DNA of 64,000 nucleotides from Pseudanabaena biceps. GTDB lineage: Bacteria > Cyanobacteriota > Cyanobacteriia > Pseudanabaenales > Pseudanabaenaceae. A program made the position numbers and the translations under genes. The notes beneath the pieces were generated by a model. It had not been told where the DNA came from, made no database searches, and worked only from the letters and a program-made list of their open reading frames with translations. Location: positions 310,001-374,000 of the forward strand of contig JAATWA010000001.1 in NCBI GenBank assembly GCA_013361095.1, given 5' to 3'. Positions 63,028 through 64,000 of the stretch are shown here, piece by piece (position 1 is the first letter of the stretch; each line of letters begins with the position of its first letter).

Positions 63028-64000
63028 ATGATTAATCCATTAGCATCAGACTTAGATCATATTCTTTCTCATACTCACAATCTGTGGGAAGAAGTCAGAG
63101 AAAAACAAGTGTTTATTACAGGTGGAACTGGCTTTTTCGGTTGTTGGTTGTTAGAAAGTTTTGCTTGGGCTAATGATAAACTTGAGTTAAATTCAACAGT
63201 TCATGTATTAACTAGAAATATTCAAGCTTTTACTAGTAAAGCTCCTCATTTAGCTTGTCATCCTGCCATAAAATTCCATTTCGGTGACATCACATCTTTT
63301 GAGTTTCCTAATACTAAATTTTCTCATGTTATTCATGCTGCGACAGAGGTGAATGTAGCTAATAATTACAATAAGTCACTAGAAATTTTTAATACAATTA
63401 CAGAAGGTACAAAGCGTATTTTAGAATTAGCAATTCAATGTGAAGCTGAAAAGTTTTTGTTGACTAGTTCGGGTGCTGTATATGGCAAGCAGCCTAGTAG
63501 TATGACTCACATTCTAGAAGATTATCAAGGTTCACCAGACCTAATGAGTCTTAAATCAGCTTATGCTGAAGGTAAAAGGGTTTCAGAATTTCTTTGTAAA
63601 AATTATGCAGATATGTACGGATTTGAATGTAAAATCGCCCGATGCTTTGCATTTATCGGAGCTTATTTACCTCTGGATAGTCACTTAGCGATCGCTAATT
63701 TCATTAAAGCTGGACTCCAAAATTTCCCTATAAATATTCAAGGTGACGGCATGACTTATCGTTCCTATATGTATATGTCAGATTTGACGATTTGGTTATG
63801 GACTATTTTATTTAAAGGAGAAAGTTGTTATCCTTACAACGTTGGTTCTGACAAGTTAATCACTATAGCTGAATTAGCTCATTTAGTATCTAAAGTATTT
63901 GGTAATAACCAATTAGTTCATATCGCGAAGAAACACGATCCTAGCCAACCCGTTGAACGATATGTTCCTTCAATACAAAGAGCATTTGATTCATTAAATT
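63028..64000 (+). CDS. NAD-dependent epimerase/dehydratase (SDR), partial at window end
   Basis: About 324 residues visible, with the frame open to the end. The N-terminal MINPLASDLDHILSHTHNLW precedes an NAD-binding GGTGFFGCWL near residues 32-41. The catalytic triad region SSGAVYG and SAYAEGKRVSEF (Tyr-x-x-x-Lys) is present. In this context it may be the last enzyme (CDP-abequose/paratose synthase or an epimerase) for the 3,6-dideoxyhexose or another sugar; the exact product is inference. Confidence 0.9.
   Translation, partial: MINPLASDLDHILSHTHNLWEEVREKQVFITGGTGFFGCWLLESFAWANDKLELNSTVHVLTRNIQAFTSKAPHLACHPAIKFHFGDITSFEFPNTKFSHVIHAATEVNVANNYNKSLEIFNTITEGTKRILELAIQCEAEKFLLTSSGAVYGKQPSSMTHILEDYQGSPDLMSLKSAYAEGKRVSEFLCKNYADMYGFECKIARCFAFIGAYLPLDSHLAIANFIKAGLQNFPINIQGDGMTYRSYMYMSDLTIWLWTILFKGESCYPYNVGSDKLITIAELAHLVSKVFGNNQLVHIAKKHDPSQPVERYVPSIQRAFDSLN

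Noticed and set aside
1..64000. tRNA or rRNA genes
   Set aside because: I found no cloverleaf with the conserved TTC-loop sequence and no rRNA-like stretch; small ones could still be missed by eye.

Overview
The window is chromosomal DNA of a cyanobacterium. It carries form I Rubisco genes (rbcL-rbcX-rbcS) with a divergent Rubisco activase gene, cytochrome b6f genes petB and petD, a COP23-type circadian protein, a DevA-type ATPase and a Get3d-like ATPase. The octamer GCGATCGC (HIP1), typical of cyanobacterial chromosomes, recurs throughout. The very dense intergenic palindromes and the gene content recall Pseudanabaena-type cyanobacteria; that genus suggestion is inference only. No tRNA, rRNA or CRISPR array was recognised.

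Layout. 0-4.1 kb: rca (partial, minus) and the rbcL-rbcX-rbcS operon, closed by a strong terminator. 4.1-6.9 kb: an accessory island of small toxin-antitoxin-like modules (hicAB, a DUF4160/DUF2442 pair, brnTA) interleaved with HIP1-containing repeats. 7-24 kb: housekeeping and conserved cyanobacterial genes (universal stress protein, cysteine desulfurase, GH94 phosphorylase, a degenerate P-type ATPase, a sugar aminotransferase and cupin, peroxiredoxin, hydrolase, a PFE-CTERM-like surface protein, SirB1-like protein, an HTH protein, glyoxalase II). 24-30.6 kb: VWA protein, GAF histidine kinase, petD/petB, GNAT, DUF2862 protein and an HU/Get3d-like operon. 30.6-32.1 kb: an intact ISAs1-family insertion sequence nested in a small TA-flanked inverted-repeat element. 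32.2-41.6 kb: a D12-class adenine methyltransferase with an overlapping nuclease-like gene, comB, gyrA, a DUF2442-XRE regulator, an ATPase plus TOPRIM-like gene pair that looks like a defence cassette, and a decayed fitAB locus. 41.7-55 kb: SulP transporter, COP23 protein, pgk, aminotransferase, a 1379-residue acidic pentapeptide-repeat membrane protein, a beta-helix/SPOR protein and devA. 55-64 kb: Uma2 nuclease-like gene, gene remnants, then a surface polysaccharide locus with an ABC exporter (Wzm/Wzt), CDP-3,6-dideoxyhexose genes (RfbF, RfbG, RfbH) and a partial epimerase.

The most striking genome-scale feature is a set of about 40 long, near-perfect palindromes. Most lie within a few tens of bases of a stop codon and many have a GCAAAGC/GCGAAGC-like centre. 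Their arms fall into a few sequence families, so they look like mobile or gene-converted terminators rather than independent hairpins. The most interesting protein-level observations are the P-type ATPase lacking every catalytic motif, the ATPase/TOPRIM pair, repeat sequence that has become coding sequence (brnT N-terminus, an insert in the GH94 enzyme), and the decayed duplicate of the O-antigen exporter ATPase.
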